Below, piece by piece: positions 44,894-53,810 of a DNA stretch of 64,000 bases. The notes under the pieces were generated by a model. That model did no database searches. It was not told where the DNA came from and saw only the letters and a program-made list of their open reading frames with translations. Within the stretch, counting starts at the first letter, position 1. Each line of letters begins with the position of its first letter. Source of the stretch: Spiribacter sp. 2438 (GTDB lineage Bacteria; Pseudomonadota; Gammaproteobacteria; Nitrococcales; Nitrococcaceae); assembly GCF_009676705.1 (NCBI RefSeq), contig NZ_CP046046.1, forward strand, positions 682,001-746,000, written 5' to 3'. The position numbers and the translations under genes were made by a program.

Positions 44894-45925
44894 ATGCCCG
44901 GAGCGCAGTTAGAAACACTTCAGCGTCGGACAGATCTTCTAACGCTGCTAAAACCGCCAGGAACGAGTTGGTCGGATTGCCATACCATACGGCGTCTGCA
45001 AGAGGCGTTTCCTGACCACTACGCGAACTCGGCGGGTCTTCGTAAGCTCCAGCGAGACATCAAGGAGCTCATTGACTCCGGCGATGCGGAGGCAGGTCAG
45101 CGGCAGGGTGGCACCTGGCGCTATCGTCGGGCCCGCTATGACCTCTGGGACGATTCCAGAATTCGGCGGAGCGATACGACGCGTTTGCTGTTTCCACTCC
45201 TCGAAGAGGCATCGCGCTCTGGCAGGCTCGAAGAGGTTTGGCATCGTGTTCTCATCGATCAGCAGATGGGCTTGCTCACCCGGGAGCAACTTCTGGTGAT
45301 CCCTGATCACCTGCAGCTACAACAAGTTCGTATACCGGCAGGCATCCTCCATAATGTTGTATCAGCACTCATCGAATCTCATCCGGTAGAGGCAAGGTAT
45401 CAAAAAAAGAGTGGTGAGATGAGTGAGGGCAAGCTTCATCCCCAAGCTCTCATTCAGCGAGGACCGATTCCCTACCTCTTAGCGATCAAGGATGGGGAGC
45501 GGGAAATCATCAAGCATTTTCCGCTTCATCGAATGCAAAACCTCACAGTGCTTGCGGAGGATACCGGGATTCGACTCCCGAATTTTGATCTTCAGGAGCA
45601 CATCGCCCAAGGCCATGGCGACTTCGGTCAGGGCGATTCCGTCGACCTCCAGATTCGTGCAAGAGGGTACATCGCTGAGATCCTTCAGGCGTGCCCGCTT
45701 ACCGCAGACCAAACGCTTGAGTCGGAACCGGACGACCCCGAGTTCGAAATCCGTGTCAGCGCCAAGCTGCCATCCACCGGGTCCCTGTGGCGCTGGCTCC
45801 TCGCAGCCGGTGCAAATATTGAAGTGATTGAACCGGAGGATCTCCGGGCCAGAGTGGGTGCGGAGTTGCGCAAAGGAAGTCGGCTCTACTCAAAATTCTC
45901 GATGCAGGAATCAGGCGACAATTAG
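44894..45925 (+). CDS. WYL-domain transcriptional regulator
   Basis: 343 aa with a GGGAGG site. The N-terminal winged helix (TSWSDCHTIRRLQEAF, LRKLQRDIKELIDSG) is followed by a WYL-like ligand domain with ARYQKKSGEMSEGKLHPQAL, PYLLAIKDGEREIIKHFPLH and a C-terminal extension typical of WYL proteins. WYL regulators often control phage-defence operons and may sense nucleotides or nucleic acids. It lies between the AAA+ ATPase and the nuclease gene. Effector unknown. Confidence 0.8.
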   Translation: MPGAQLETLQRRTDLLTLLKPPGTSWSDCHTIRRLQEAFPDHYANSAGLRKLQRDIKELIDSGDAEAGQRQGGTWRYRRARYDLWDDSRIRRSDTTRLLFPLLEEASRSGRLEEVWHRVLIDQQMGLLTREQLLVIPDHLQLQQVRIPAGILHNVVSALIESHPVEARYQKKSGEMSEGKLHPQALIQRGPIPYLLAIKDGEREIIKHFPLHRMQNLTVLAEDTGIRLPNFDLQEHIAQGHGDFGQGDSVDLQIRARGYIAEILQACPLTADQTLESEPDDPEFEIRVSAKLPSTGSLWRWLLAAGANIEVIEPEDLRARVGAELRKGSRLYSKFSMQESGDN

Positions 45926-46086
45926 GGTTTGCGGTAACTGAGGAAATCGCGGATCCATAGGATAGTTGAAGAGAACCATGCTAGAACGCTGATTCTACGA
46001 AAGGCGTAGCGGGCATCGCGACAGTCTTCGTCGCGGGGTGGTTTTAGAATGTCGGATTAGCTACCACGACGGAGCATAATGATCTT

Positions 46087-47595
46087 ATGAGCAAAACGAC
46101 TGCGCTCTCTAAGTCCAAAATCCTTGCCTATCGGCAGTGCCCCAAACGGCTGTGGCTGGAGGTTCACTCTCCTGGGCTGAGTCAGGATTCGGCAGCTACT
46201 CAGGCGAGGTTCGCCGTCGGGGATAAGGTTGGGGACATTGCGCAGCAGCTCTACGACTCGGATGGGGTCGGCGCTCTGATCGACCCACACACTGAAGGTT
46301 TTGCCGCAGCGTTCCAGCGAACTGCTGACCTTCTGGAGTCGTCGCTACCCATTTTTGAAGCCGGGTTTCGGGCCGAAGGCGCCCTAGCCTTTGCCGATGT
46401 AATGCTGCCGATGGAAGAAAGTGGCAAAGCTGCCTGGCGGATGGTTGAGGTCAAGTCCTCAACCTCGGTGAAGGACTACCACCGTGACGATGTCGCCATC
46501 CAATCCTTTGTCGCACGCAACTCAGACGTGCCCTTAACCGAAGTGGCGTTGGCGCATATTGACAATACTTGGATCTATCCGGGTGATGGTGATTATCGCG
46601 GCCTCTTGCGCGAAGTTGATCTGACGCAAGAGTCGCTCAAGCGCGAGGCTGAAGTCCGCGGGTGGATTGCCGAGGCCCAACAGATTGTGGCCCTGCCGGA
46701 GGCGCCCAACACAGCCATGGGTCCGCAGTGCACAAAACCCTATGCCTGTGGCTTTATCAACCACTGTCAAAGCCAGACGCCGAGTGCCGAGCACCCGATC
46801 GCTTGGCTGCCGGGCCATTTAAAAAAGGATCTCAAGCAACACATCGAGGCGAATTCGCTCACGGAACTGCGGGATCTTCCCGATGATTTGCTCAACGAAA
46901 AACAAAAGCGCATCAAAACGGTCACGGTGTCCGGCGACCCCTATTTCGACCAGCAGGCAACACGCGAGGCGCTTGCCGCCCATTCGTTGCCGGCCTATTT
47001 TATGGATTTTGAAACCATCGATTTCGCTGTGCCGATCTGGAAGGGAACCCGCCCCTACCAGAAGATCCCCTTCCAGTTCAGCGTCCATTACCTGTCACCG
47101 ACAGAAAAACTGGGCCATGAAGGGTTCCTCGATCTCTCGGGCGATGAGCCATCGAGCGGATTCGCCGAGGCATTGATCTCGGCCTGTGGGGATACCGGGC
47201 CCATCTATGTTTACAACGAGGGCTTTGAAAAACGGGTTATCTGCGAGCTTGCCGAGCGTCTTCCGCATCTCGCCGAGCCGTTACTGGGCCTGAACGCGCG
47301 TGTGGTGGATCTGCTGCCGCTGGCGCGATCGCATTATTACCACCCCAGCCAGCAGGGGAGTTGGAGTATTAAGCATGTGCTGCCCGCGCTTTGCCCTGAC
47401 CTGCGCTACGACGATCTTGATGGCGTTCAGGACGGTGCGATGGCCATGGCCAGGTTCCTGGAGGCACTGGACCCGACAACCAGCGATGCACGGAAAGCGC
47501 AGATTGAGCGGGAGTTAGAGGAATATTGTAAGTTGGATACCTATGCGATGGTTCGTATGTGGGCGATTTTTTCGGGTGAGGAACTCACGGCCTAA
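46087..47595 (+). CDS. Cas4-like/DEDD exonuclease fusion (DUF2779 family)
   Basis: 502 aa. The N-terminal half is a Cas4/RecB-type nuclease: Cys in YRQCPKRLWLEV, PD-(D/E)XK acids in ALAFADVML and MVEVKSSTSVKDYH, and a Cys cluster (GPQCTKPYACGFINHC) that with the N-terminal Cys fits a 4Fe-4S cluster. The C-terminal half (DUF2779) resembles a DEDD exonuclease: YFMDFETIDFAVP (first D/E), VYNEGFEKRVI, then VVDLLPLARSHYY and EEYCKLDTYAMVRMW (final Asp). It is predicted to degrade DNA or RNA. The ribosome site is weak. Confidence 0.78.
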   Translation: MSKTTALSKSKILAYRQCPKRLWLEVHSPGLSQDSAATQARFAVGDKVGDIAQQLYDSDGVGALIDPHTEGFAAAFQRTADLLESSLPIFEAGFRAEGALAFADVMLPMEESGKAAWRMVEVKSSTSVKDYHRDDVAIQSFVARNSDVPLTEVALAHIDNTWIYPGDGDYRGLLREVDLTQESLKREAEVRGWIAEAQQIVALPEAPNTAMGPQCTKPYACGFINHCQSQTPSAEHPIAWLPGHLKKDLKQHIEANSLTELRDLPDDLLNEKQKRIKTVTVSGDPYFDQQATREALAAHSLPAYFMDFETIDFAVPIWKGTRPYQKIPFQFSVHYLSPTEKLGHEGFLDLSGDEPSSGFAEALISACGDTGPIYVYNEGFEKRVICELAERLPHLAEPLLGLNARVVDLLPLARSHYYHPSQQGSWSIKHVLPALCPDLRYDDLDGVQDGAMAMARFLEALDPTTSDARKAQIERELEEYCKLDTYAMVRMWAIFSGEELTA

Positions 47596-47755
47596 GGGGG
47601 TCTGGAACCGGCAATCCCACAGGCGTCAGGTCCCTGGTGATTGCTGGGGAAACGCGCCGCCCATTTAAGCAAGACATAACCTATCAGTATGTTTTAGTAG
47701 GGCATGAAGATACGAAATCATTATCGCCCTAACTTACTTTCGGGGAGCGAATTTA

Positions 47756-48688
47756 ATGCAAAATGAAGTGAATAATGAGTTTACAGAGTCACGCACGGAG
47801 CCGTTGCTTCCTTATTACGTATACCTACTTCTCAATCCTTTAGCCCGTAACCGTGTGTTCTACGTGGGTAAGGGTACTGGGCAGCGGGCTGGCGCCCATT
47901 ACAACGATGTAAACCGATTGCTCAAGCAACTAGCTCAGGAAAGTGAAGACCAGTTGACCAAGGCTGAGCTGACGAGCAAACAGGCTGTAGTCCGCAAGAT
48001 TGCAGAGGCGGGAAAAAAGCCGCTGGAAGTGATTGTGGGTCGGTATGAGACTGAGCAAGAGGCCTTCGCCGTGGAGGCGACGCTTTTGCATTTTTTATAT
48101 GGAAAAAGTTCTCTAACCAATATTGCGAGCGGGCGTCGCCACCGTTACATCCGAACCAAAGAAGAATTTGAAGAGATTGTAAAAAATGCACGGGATCAAG
48201 AAAATATCCCAAGAAAAGCAGGTGTTGATGAGGAAAAAGTCACAGGACTTCGTACTAACGAATACCGAAATCAAAAAATATTGGGTTTAGAAGAAGCAAG
48301 TGCCTATGACACACTCGCGGAACTCCAACAGATTCTAACGGAGAATGCGTTTTTATGGCGTGATTTCGATAACCCTGGCGACCAGTATTTTCACCCCGGA
48401 GAATCCAACGGCTATCTTGCGGTAATCGTCAACATTGGCGGCATTGATTTCAATGTTCAATTCACTAAGAAATTGAAATTCAGTATCCAATATATTTATA
48501 CGCGAGATCCGAATGATAATGAAAACGCCTTGAATAATCTCAAGGATAAAATTGGCTTAGAGTTGAGCGAAGCAAAAGCGGGTCGAAAATATTCCTGGTT
48601 AAAGCCTGATGAAAAATATCGTAATATCCCAGATATTCCATCTCTTTTGACAGTTTTAAAAAGCTTTAGAGAAGCGATGGTAGCCTGA
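47756..48688 (+). CDS. GIY-YIG nuclease-domain protein (LEM-3-like)
   Basis: 310 aa. GIY-YIG core: PYYVYLLLNPLARNRVFYVG, KGTGQRAGAHYNDV and the acidic residue in AVEATLLHFLYG. The C-terminal 170 residues are AT-rich in codon use, with GYLAVIVNIGGIDFNVQFTK and no recognised domain. LEM-3-like GIY-YIG proteins occur in bacterial islands and may cut DNA or branched structures. GGGGAG lies upstream. It is followed after about 51 bases by a small gene and probably shares its transcript. Confidence 0.75.
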   Translation: MQNEVNNEFTESRTEPLLPYYVYLLLNPLARNRVFYVGKGTGQRAGAHYNDVNRLLKQLAQESEDQLTKAELTSKQAVVRKIAEAGKKPLEVIVGRYETEQEAFAVEATLLHFLYGKSSLTNIASGRRHRYIRTKEEFEEIVKNARDQENIPRKAGVDEEKVTGLRTNEYRNQKILGLEEASAYDTLAELQQILTENAFLWRDFDNPGDQYFHPGESNGYLAVIVNIGGIDFNVQFTKKLKFSIQYIYTRDPNDNENALNNLKDKIGLELSEAKAGRKYSWLKPDEKYRNIPDIPSLLTVLKSFREAMVA

Positions 48689-48739
48689 ATTAATTATGCT
48701 AAAAATCCCAATGGTCTTGTATAAAATGTAAGGTGCATA

Positions 48740-49381
48740 ATGGTACAAATAGATTTAAATGATCGACGGTTGGAGCTTGATGATCGATGGTTGGAGCTTG
48801 CCGCTCAAGAGGCAAGGTACCAATGGGAGGGGGACGAAGGGCGCTTGGCCAAATGGCTCCAATCAGCTCCTGACATATCAGAGCAGGGTCTAAGGAAGTG
48901 GCTCACCAAATGGAAGCTTGCGCGGGTTAATCCTTTGCTTTACCGGGAAGTTCTCGCCCGGGAACTGCAGAAAGCTCGTGAAGAGCTAAGAAATACCGGC
49001 GCAAGAGATCTGCCTAAGGCTGTTGGGAAATTATCTACTGCGTTGAAAGAAAACGGAGCTAGCCCAACTCGTCAGACTAGTCTTGCATCAAAGTTCGTGT
49101 TCTCTTTATTTCCGGGGAGTATTCCGCCATATGACCAATTTGGGCGGCAAGGGCTGGGGGCTTTTTTTGAAGATGATATCGAGGCACACGATTATTCGCA
49201 GTACTTCAAATTATTTATGAAATTCCACGAAGCACTTTGTAGTAATAATAGAGCGGAAAAGGTAATTGCACAGCGTCTCCCAAAAAATTCTAGTTATTTA
49301 TCTCAAGTTCTACGAATGAGGTTTGCGGATAAGTGCCTGATGCTGATTGGAGGCTTTGATCCAAAGCGAATGGAGAGATAA
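48740..49381 (+). CDS. Hypothetical partner of the GIY-YIG protein
   Basis: 213 aa with AAGGTG before the ATG. The N-terminus has a tandem seven-residue repeat (DRRLELD/DRWLELA), which is a 21-base duplication in the DNA. The rest is helical and basic (WLTKWKLARVNPLLYREVLA), with SLFPGSIPPYDQFGRQGL near the middle, an element reminiscent of HEPN- or GIY-YIG-associated proteins but not conclusive. No catalytic motif seen. Confidence 0.6.
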   Translation: MVQIDLNDRRLELDDRWLELAAQEARYQWEGDEGRLAKWLQSAPDISEQGLRKWLTKWKLARVNPLLYREVLARELQKAREELRNTGARDLPKAVGKLSTALKENGASPTRQTSLASKFVFSLFPGSIPPYDQFGRQGLGAFFEDDIEAHDYSQYFKLFMKFHEALCSNNRAEKVIAQRLPKNSSYLSQVLRMRFADKCLMLIGGFDPKRMER

Positions 49382-49487
49382 ATCGAAACGGGGCCCAATT
49401 GTTTTTGCATGTTGACACATTGGGTAGCCGATTTAATGCAGACAAAACCCGGTGCGTACTTTTGTTGAGCGAGATCAGTCGGAAAGG

Positions 49488-50543
49488 TGTTAGGTCCCCG
49501 ACAATTGCATTGACCTGACGCGTCGGGCGTTGATCGCGCGTGGAGCGGTAATGCAAGAGTTTGTGGACGAGCTATGGGGCCACGCCTGATGGAGATACGA
49601 TTGCACAAGAACGCCACCACGACTCCGGCCCGACGGGCGGCCATACAGACGTCGGACAAGCCGGTCCGGGAGGTGGCCAGGGAGGTTGGGGTCTCCGAGG
49701 GCACCATCCGCCGCTGGCGCAGACGGGAGACGACGGAGGACCGTTCGCTCACTGCGCATCGGCTGCAAACGACCATGACGCCGGCACAGGAAGCGGTGGT
49801 GGTGGCCGTGCGCAAGACTTTGTGGTCGCGGCTCGAGGACCTGCTGGCGGTCACTCGTGAGTTCATCTGTGAGAAGGCCTCGCGCTCGGCGGTCCACCGG
49901 GCGCTGAAACGCCACGGGCTCTCGAGGCTGCCCACGGCAGCGCTGCCCAAGGCCCCCGCCAAGCCGTTCAAGGCCTATGAGCCGGGGTATCTCCATGTGG
50001 ACGTCAAATACCTCCCGCAAATGGTCGATAAAGACCACCGGCGGTACCTGTTTGTGGCCATCGACCACGCCACCCGCTGGGTCTACGTCGAGCTCTGCGA
50101 TGATAAGGCTGCGGCAACCGCACGTCGCTTCCGGCGCCACTTGCAAAAGGTGTGTCCGGTCCGTATTCGGACCAACCTGACCGATAACGGCAAGGAGTTC
50201 ACCAACCGGCTGTTTGGCTCCCGGGCGCGGCAGCCCGCCGGGGCCCATGAGTTCGACCAGCTTTGTGAGGCCCTGGGCACCGAACACCGGCTGACCAAGC
50301 CGAAGTCGCCTCAGACCAACGGCATGGTGGAGCGGTTCAACGGCCGGATCAGCCAAGTTTTGGCCACCCACCACTTTGACAGCCGGGTCAGCTTGGAGAA
50401 GACGCTCAAGCGGTATGTGAACTCTACAATCACCACCTGCCGCAAAAAGCCCTCGGCCGCACCGATTAAGGCCATGACAAACTGTGACGCTGAGCGCCCC
50501 GAATTGTATTATCGCCAGCCGCGTAATCATCCGGAACCTGACA
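49488..50543 (+). mobile_element. IS481-family insertion sequence (complete or nearly so)
   Basis: A 1056-base element bounded by TGTTAGGTCCCCGACAATT (left) and the complement of TGTCAGGTTCCGGATGATT (right), 14 of 19 bases matching, with one transposase gene inside. No target duplication is evident. It separates the GIY-YIG pair from the DUF262 gene and cut a gene whose tail lies at 50562-50652. Confidence 0.75.
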
Positions 50544-50557
50544 GATACTCAATATGA
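49589..50557 (+). CDS. IS481-family transposase
   Basis: 322 aa from the ATG at 49589 (MEIRLHKNATTTPARRAAIQ). The helix-turn-helix is KPVREVAREVGVSEGTIRRW. The DDE catalytic core has LHVDVKYLPQM (Asp), TNLTDNGKEFTNRL (Asp) and NGMVERFNGRI (Glu). All three are present, so the enzyme could be active. A decayed copy of the first 30 codons is at 59485. Confidence 0.9.
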   Translation: MEIRLHKNATTTPARRAAIQTSDKPVREVAREVGVSEGTIRRWRRRETTEDRSLTAHRLQTTMTPAQEAVVVAVRKTLWSRLEDLLAVTREFICEKASRSAVHRALKRHGLSRLPTAALPKAPAKPFKAYEPGYLHVDVKYLPQMVDKDHRRYLFVAIDHATRWVYVELCDDKAAATARRFRRHLQKVCPVRIRTNLTDNGKEFTNRLFGSRARQPAGAHEFDQLCEALGTEHRLTKPKSPQTNGMVERFNGRISQVLATHHFDSRVSLEKTLKRYVNSTITTCRKKPSAAPIKAMTNCDAERPELYYRQPRNHPEPDRYSI

Positions 50558-50980
50558 TTCTCGATGAAGATTGTGATGATTCACGGGTTATTGATTTGCT
50601 TGAAAGGAATCTCAAGATAGTCCATATTAATGAAAGTAGAGCGAAAACATAAGATATCGGCCTAAGAATGGATATGCCGCAAGGTAGGAGCTCAGACTAT
50701 AGTCCTAACGCTAGGTTAATCAAGCATAATATCCGCGTGAGGGACGTAAAAAACGGAGTCGGTCTTAGTAATGAAACTTGAGAGGGGGGTCCGGTATGGT
50801 CGAGATAGAGCTGAGATCGAAAGGTAACGTCCCTGAAAAATGGTCGAGTTCGCAAGTGCAATTTCTTTCTGTTTTCGGCAGCTTCGTAATCATCAGGACC
50901 TATAATCTACTCGCGTTAATCGCGTAGCGATCGCCCTTGTTGTCAGCCGGTAAGAACCCCTTTCGTTAAGGATTAAGTTT
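50558..50980. other. 423-bp gap with a truncated reading-frame tail
   Basis: A plus-strand frame immediately right of the IS (50562-50652) reads LDEDCDDSRVIDLLERNL and ends KT-stop. It has no start, so it is probably the tail of a gene interrupted by the IS. The remainder is A/T-rich and holds the putative promoter region of the DUF262 gene; nothing else is recognised. Confidence 0.4.
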
Positions 50981-52693
50981 ATGAAAAATCCCCAAAACCT
51001 GACACTCAGCCAGCTCTTGCATGGGCGCTTGTTCCGTATTCCGGAGTACCAGCGGCCGTATAGTTGGCAAAACCAGCAGCGCAAGGAATTGTTTGATGAT
51101 TTGCTGACACTGCATGATAAGAACCAGGATTTCCACTTCATGGCAACGGTGGTGGGTGTTAACAATGGCCAGCGGGTTCTCGGCACAGATGAGTACCAGG
51201 TGGTGGACATCGTTGACGGCCAGCAGCGACTGACAACATTAATTCTTTTGCTCAAGGCGATTGCGCTGGCTTTGGCGAATGACGATCCAGAGCGTCAAAA
51301 GCTGGAATCACAGCTTGTCAAAAGTGATGACAGCACGCTGGCATTGCTGCAAACCAATCACGATTACTCGGGATTTTTTATTGACTATATGCGGCACGGT
51401 AAGCGAACCACTGTTACGGACTTTGCCAGCGCAGCGGATAGAAACATCGTTGAGGGGATTACAAGCGCAGAAAGTTTCGTGGCGCGATGGCAGCGCGAGA
51501 CCAGAGAGCCTTTGATGACGCTTCTGAGTTCAGTTAAAAACCGGCTGCGGTTTATCTTCCACGCGCTGGACGATGAGCGCATGGTTTACACCGTTTTTGA
51601 GATCCTTAACACCCGTGGGTTGCCTGTCGCTTGGCTAGATCGGTGCAAAGCCGTGTTGATGGGAATTGCGTTTGAAGAGGCGCTGAATCCTCCTGAAATG
51701 ATTCGGGAGCTTCACGACATTTGGCAACGGATTTACAAGCAGGTTGGTGTGCGTCAAGCGCTGAGTTCTGAGGCGCTGCGATTTGCTGCCACGCTGTGGT
51801 CCTCCGACTCGCTAAGCAAAGTCTGCTCCGATGCGGATGCGCTTGAAGTGTTCCGCGACGCCGCCATTGGTAATCCAAACAACACGGTGGCGGTTTCAAG
51901 ATTTATTGAGCAAGTTGCTGGTGCAGTTGATGAGTTACTAGCGGATACCCAAAAGTCTGCAGTTACCAAAATCGCCCATGCCCGCCTTCTGGCGGTAGCC
52001 ATTGAACTGCGGTTCTCCGGCGCAGAACAGCAGCGGCTATTGAAACAATGGGAGCACACTTCTTTTCGCATTTTCGGTTTGTTTCGGCGGGACTCGCGCA
52101 CCGGCGTCGGCGCATACGTCCGCTTGGCCCGTTCGATCTTTGGCAGTGACGGGAGCGAGCCCTCGTACGCGGAATGCATGCAAGCCATCAAAGCGTTGGC
52201 AGGAAGCGACAGTCAATTCACCGCGCGAGAAGGTGCAGAAGCGCTGCGCAATACCGATTGCTACGACGGCTGGGAGGAATCCCTGCGCTACTTTCTCTAC
52301 GCCCGCGAGCGCTGGCTGGATGAGCAAAGCGGCCGCCTTGTTGCTTCAGCACAATGGAATAAGATCTGGGCAGAAAGCGCGAGCCGTACCATTGAGCACA
52401 TTCTCCCGCAGTCGCCGGATACGGACAGTGCCTGGGCAGAACTGCTAAGGGCATCCGGCGTGAAAGCCGAGAGTGTCTGTAACCGTCTTGGAAATCTGGT
52501 GTTACTGCCCAAGCCCTTGAACAGCCAAGCGAGTAATTCCGATTTCAGTGTTAAGCGTAAAACCTATCGCCAAACCGGTTTGGCCATCACCGATGAAATC
52601 GCCAGTCACGATAGTTGGGGCCTTGAACAGATCGAGGCCCGCGAAAATGAGCTTATCGAATGGGCGGCGGAGTATTGGGCGGATGTGGAGTAA
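50981..52693 (+). CDS. DUF262-DUF1524 (GmrSD-type) nuclease
   Basis: 570 aa. The N-terminal DUF262/ParB-like domain has FRIPEYQRPYSWQ and QVVDIVDGQQRLTTLILL (DGQQRxTT motif for NTP use). The C-terminal DUF1524 His-Me finger nuclease has TIEHILPQSPDTDS and NRLGNLVLLPKPLNSQASN. This is the fused form of GmrS and GmrD; family members act as type IV restriction enzymes on modified phage DNA or as partners of modification systems. It is a stand-alone gene here. AAGGA is upstream of the ATG. Confidence 0.82.
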   Translation: MKNPQNLTLSQLLHGRLFRIPEYQRPYSWQNQQRKELFDDLLTLHDKNQDFHFMATVVGVNNGQRVLGTDEYQVVDIVDGQQRLTTLILLLKAIALALANDDPERQKLESQLVKSDDSTLALLQTNHDYSGFFIDYMRHGKRTTVTDFASAADRNIVEGITSAESFVARWQRETREPLMTLLSSVKNRLRFIFHALDDERMVYTVFEILNTRGLPVAWLDRCKAVLMGIAFEEALNPPEMIRELHDIWQRIYKQVGVRQALSSEALRFAATLWSSDSLSKVCSDADALEVFRDAAIGNPNNTVAVSRFIEQVAGAVDELLADTQKSAVTKIAHARLLAVAIELRFSGAEQQRLLKQWEHTSFRIFGLFRRDSRTGVGAYVRLARSIFGSDGSEPSYAECMQAIKALAGSDSQFTAREGAEALRNTDCYDGWEESLRYFLYARERWLDEQSGRLVASAQWNKIWAESASRTIEHILPQSPDTDSAWAELLRASGVKAESVCNRLGNLVLLPKPLNSQASNSDFSVKRKTYRQTGLAITDEIASHDSWGLEQIEARENELIEWAAEYWADVE

Positions 52694-53134
52694 CGGCGAG
52701 CTTCCTCACCACTGACCCCGCCCTCGGCCGGCGTTAACCCAGCCTCGCCGAACGGTTTGGGCGTGCGCATAAACACCGCACCCCCAAACGGTCAAATTTT
52801 GTTGGCGTTGTCACGCGGCTCAACCGCCAGGCTGGGCGCTATGCCCACGCCCGGCAGTACAAGCGCATGCGCCGCGTGATCAAACGCCAGCGCACAATTG
52901 TTGGCTGGCTGCTGCGCGACATAGACCGCAAGGCCACCCCGGATCAGATGGCCCAACGTGCCGAGCCCATAAGAACAAAAGACCAAGAGTAAGAACAAGC
53001 TCTACGCCTTCCACGCCCCGGAGGTCGAGTGCATCAGCAATGGCAAGGCCCGACCCTGAGTGTCAACCTTGTACCCGACAGTGACCGAAGGGGTTCCTGT
53101 ATAACAAAAGCGCACTGAACGGGAGTACGAGCAC
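52694..53134 (+). pseudogene. IS5-family transposase remnants
   Basis: The frame 52798-52992 reads FVGVVTRLNRQAGRYAHARQ, then YKRMRRVIKRQRTIVGWLLR, followed by a frame change to NKLYAFHAPEVECISNGKAR (to 53059). These are consecutive pieces of one IS5-type enzyme, joined by a frameshift. The left 100 and right 75 bases hold nothing recognisable. Confidence 0.6.
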
Positions 53135-53413
53135 GTGAACGAAGAGTCCAACGAGGTTCCCACGGAGCCCACGCTGGAGCGGCGCACGCAGCGGCAGTTC
53201 ACCAGCGCTGAGAAGCTGCGCTTGCTGGGCGCCCAAATGGAGGCGCCTACCGGCCGTGGCTGGAGCCTGCAGCGGCTGCGCGAGCGCATGCTCAAGGCCG
53301 CCGCCCGCGTCCAGCGCCATGCACGCCGGCTGCATGTGATCCTGGAGCGTCGCGCCGCGACGCTGTGGCGCAAGGTCCTGGGGCGGCGTCACCAATGGCG
53401 ACTGGCCGCATGA
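53135..53413 (+). pseudogene. Chimeric transposase fragment (92 aa)
   Basis: GTG start; the first 40 residues (VPTEPTLERRTQRQFTSAEK) look like the N-terminus of an IS3-type orfA, and the rest (LKAAARVQRHARRLHVILER) like the basic tail of another transposase. A joint between them near residue 40 suggests a fusion by deletion. It is probably not functional. Confidence 0.4.
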
Positions 53414-53810
53414 CGGCGTCCGGTTCAACTCGAAAAGCCATCCTCGAGGCACCGGAACAATCCGGCGATGAGGGCGCTCGTCCGCAGCGTGGCCAACCGG
53501 CTTCGAGAGCCTTTTTTAAGGCTGCTCAGCGGGTCTCGCACCCGGTTCGGGACCGATGAACCCGCCACCGGCTTCAGCAACGAAGGCGATCGGCACATGA
53601 ACAGTCCAGTCAGCCAGGCCAAATCACCGCCTGGTGGATTAGGCGGGGTGGATGGTGGCTCCCGACATCACAAACCTCCTCGGTTTTCGGCTCTCGATTG
53701 CTCCAGCAGGTCTCTCCCCGCGAAGCGGGCTCGAAACAGAGCATAACTCCTTGGAAGTACATGATTACTCAGGTCGCAACACATAGGCCCATCAAATCCA
53801 ACTTCGAGGC
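53414..53810. other. 397-bp gap without a convincing gene
   Basis: GC-rich at the left, turning A/T-rich at the right. Short frames exist but none has a ribosome site or a recognisable family. It probably holds more insertion-sequence debris, continuing the run from 52798. Confidence 0.4.
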
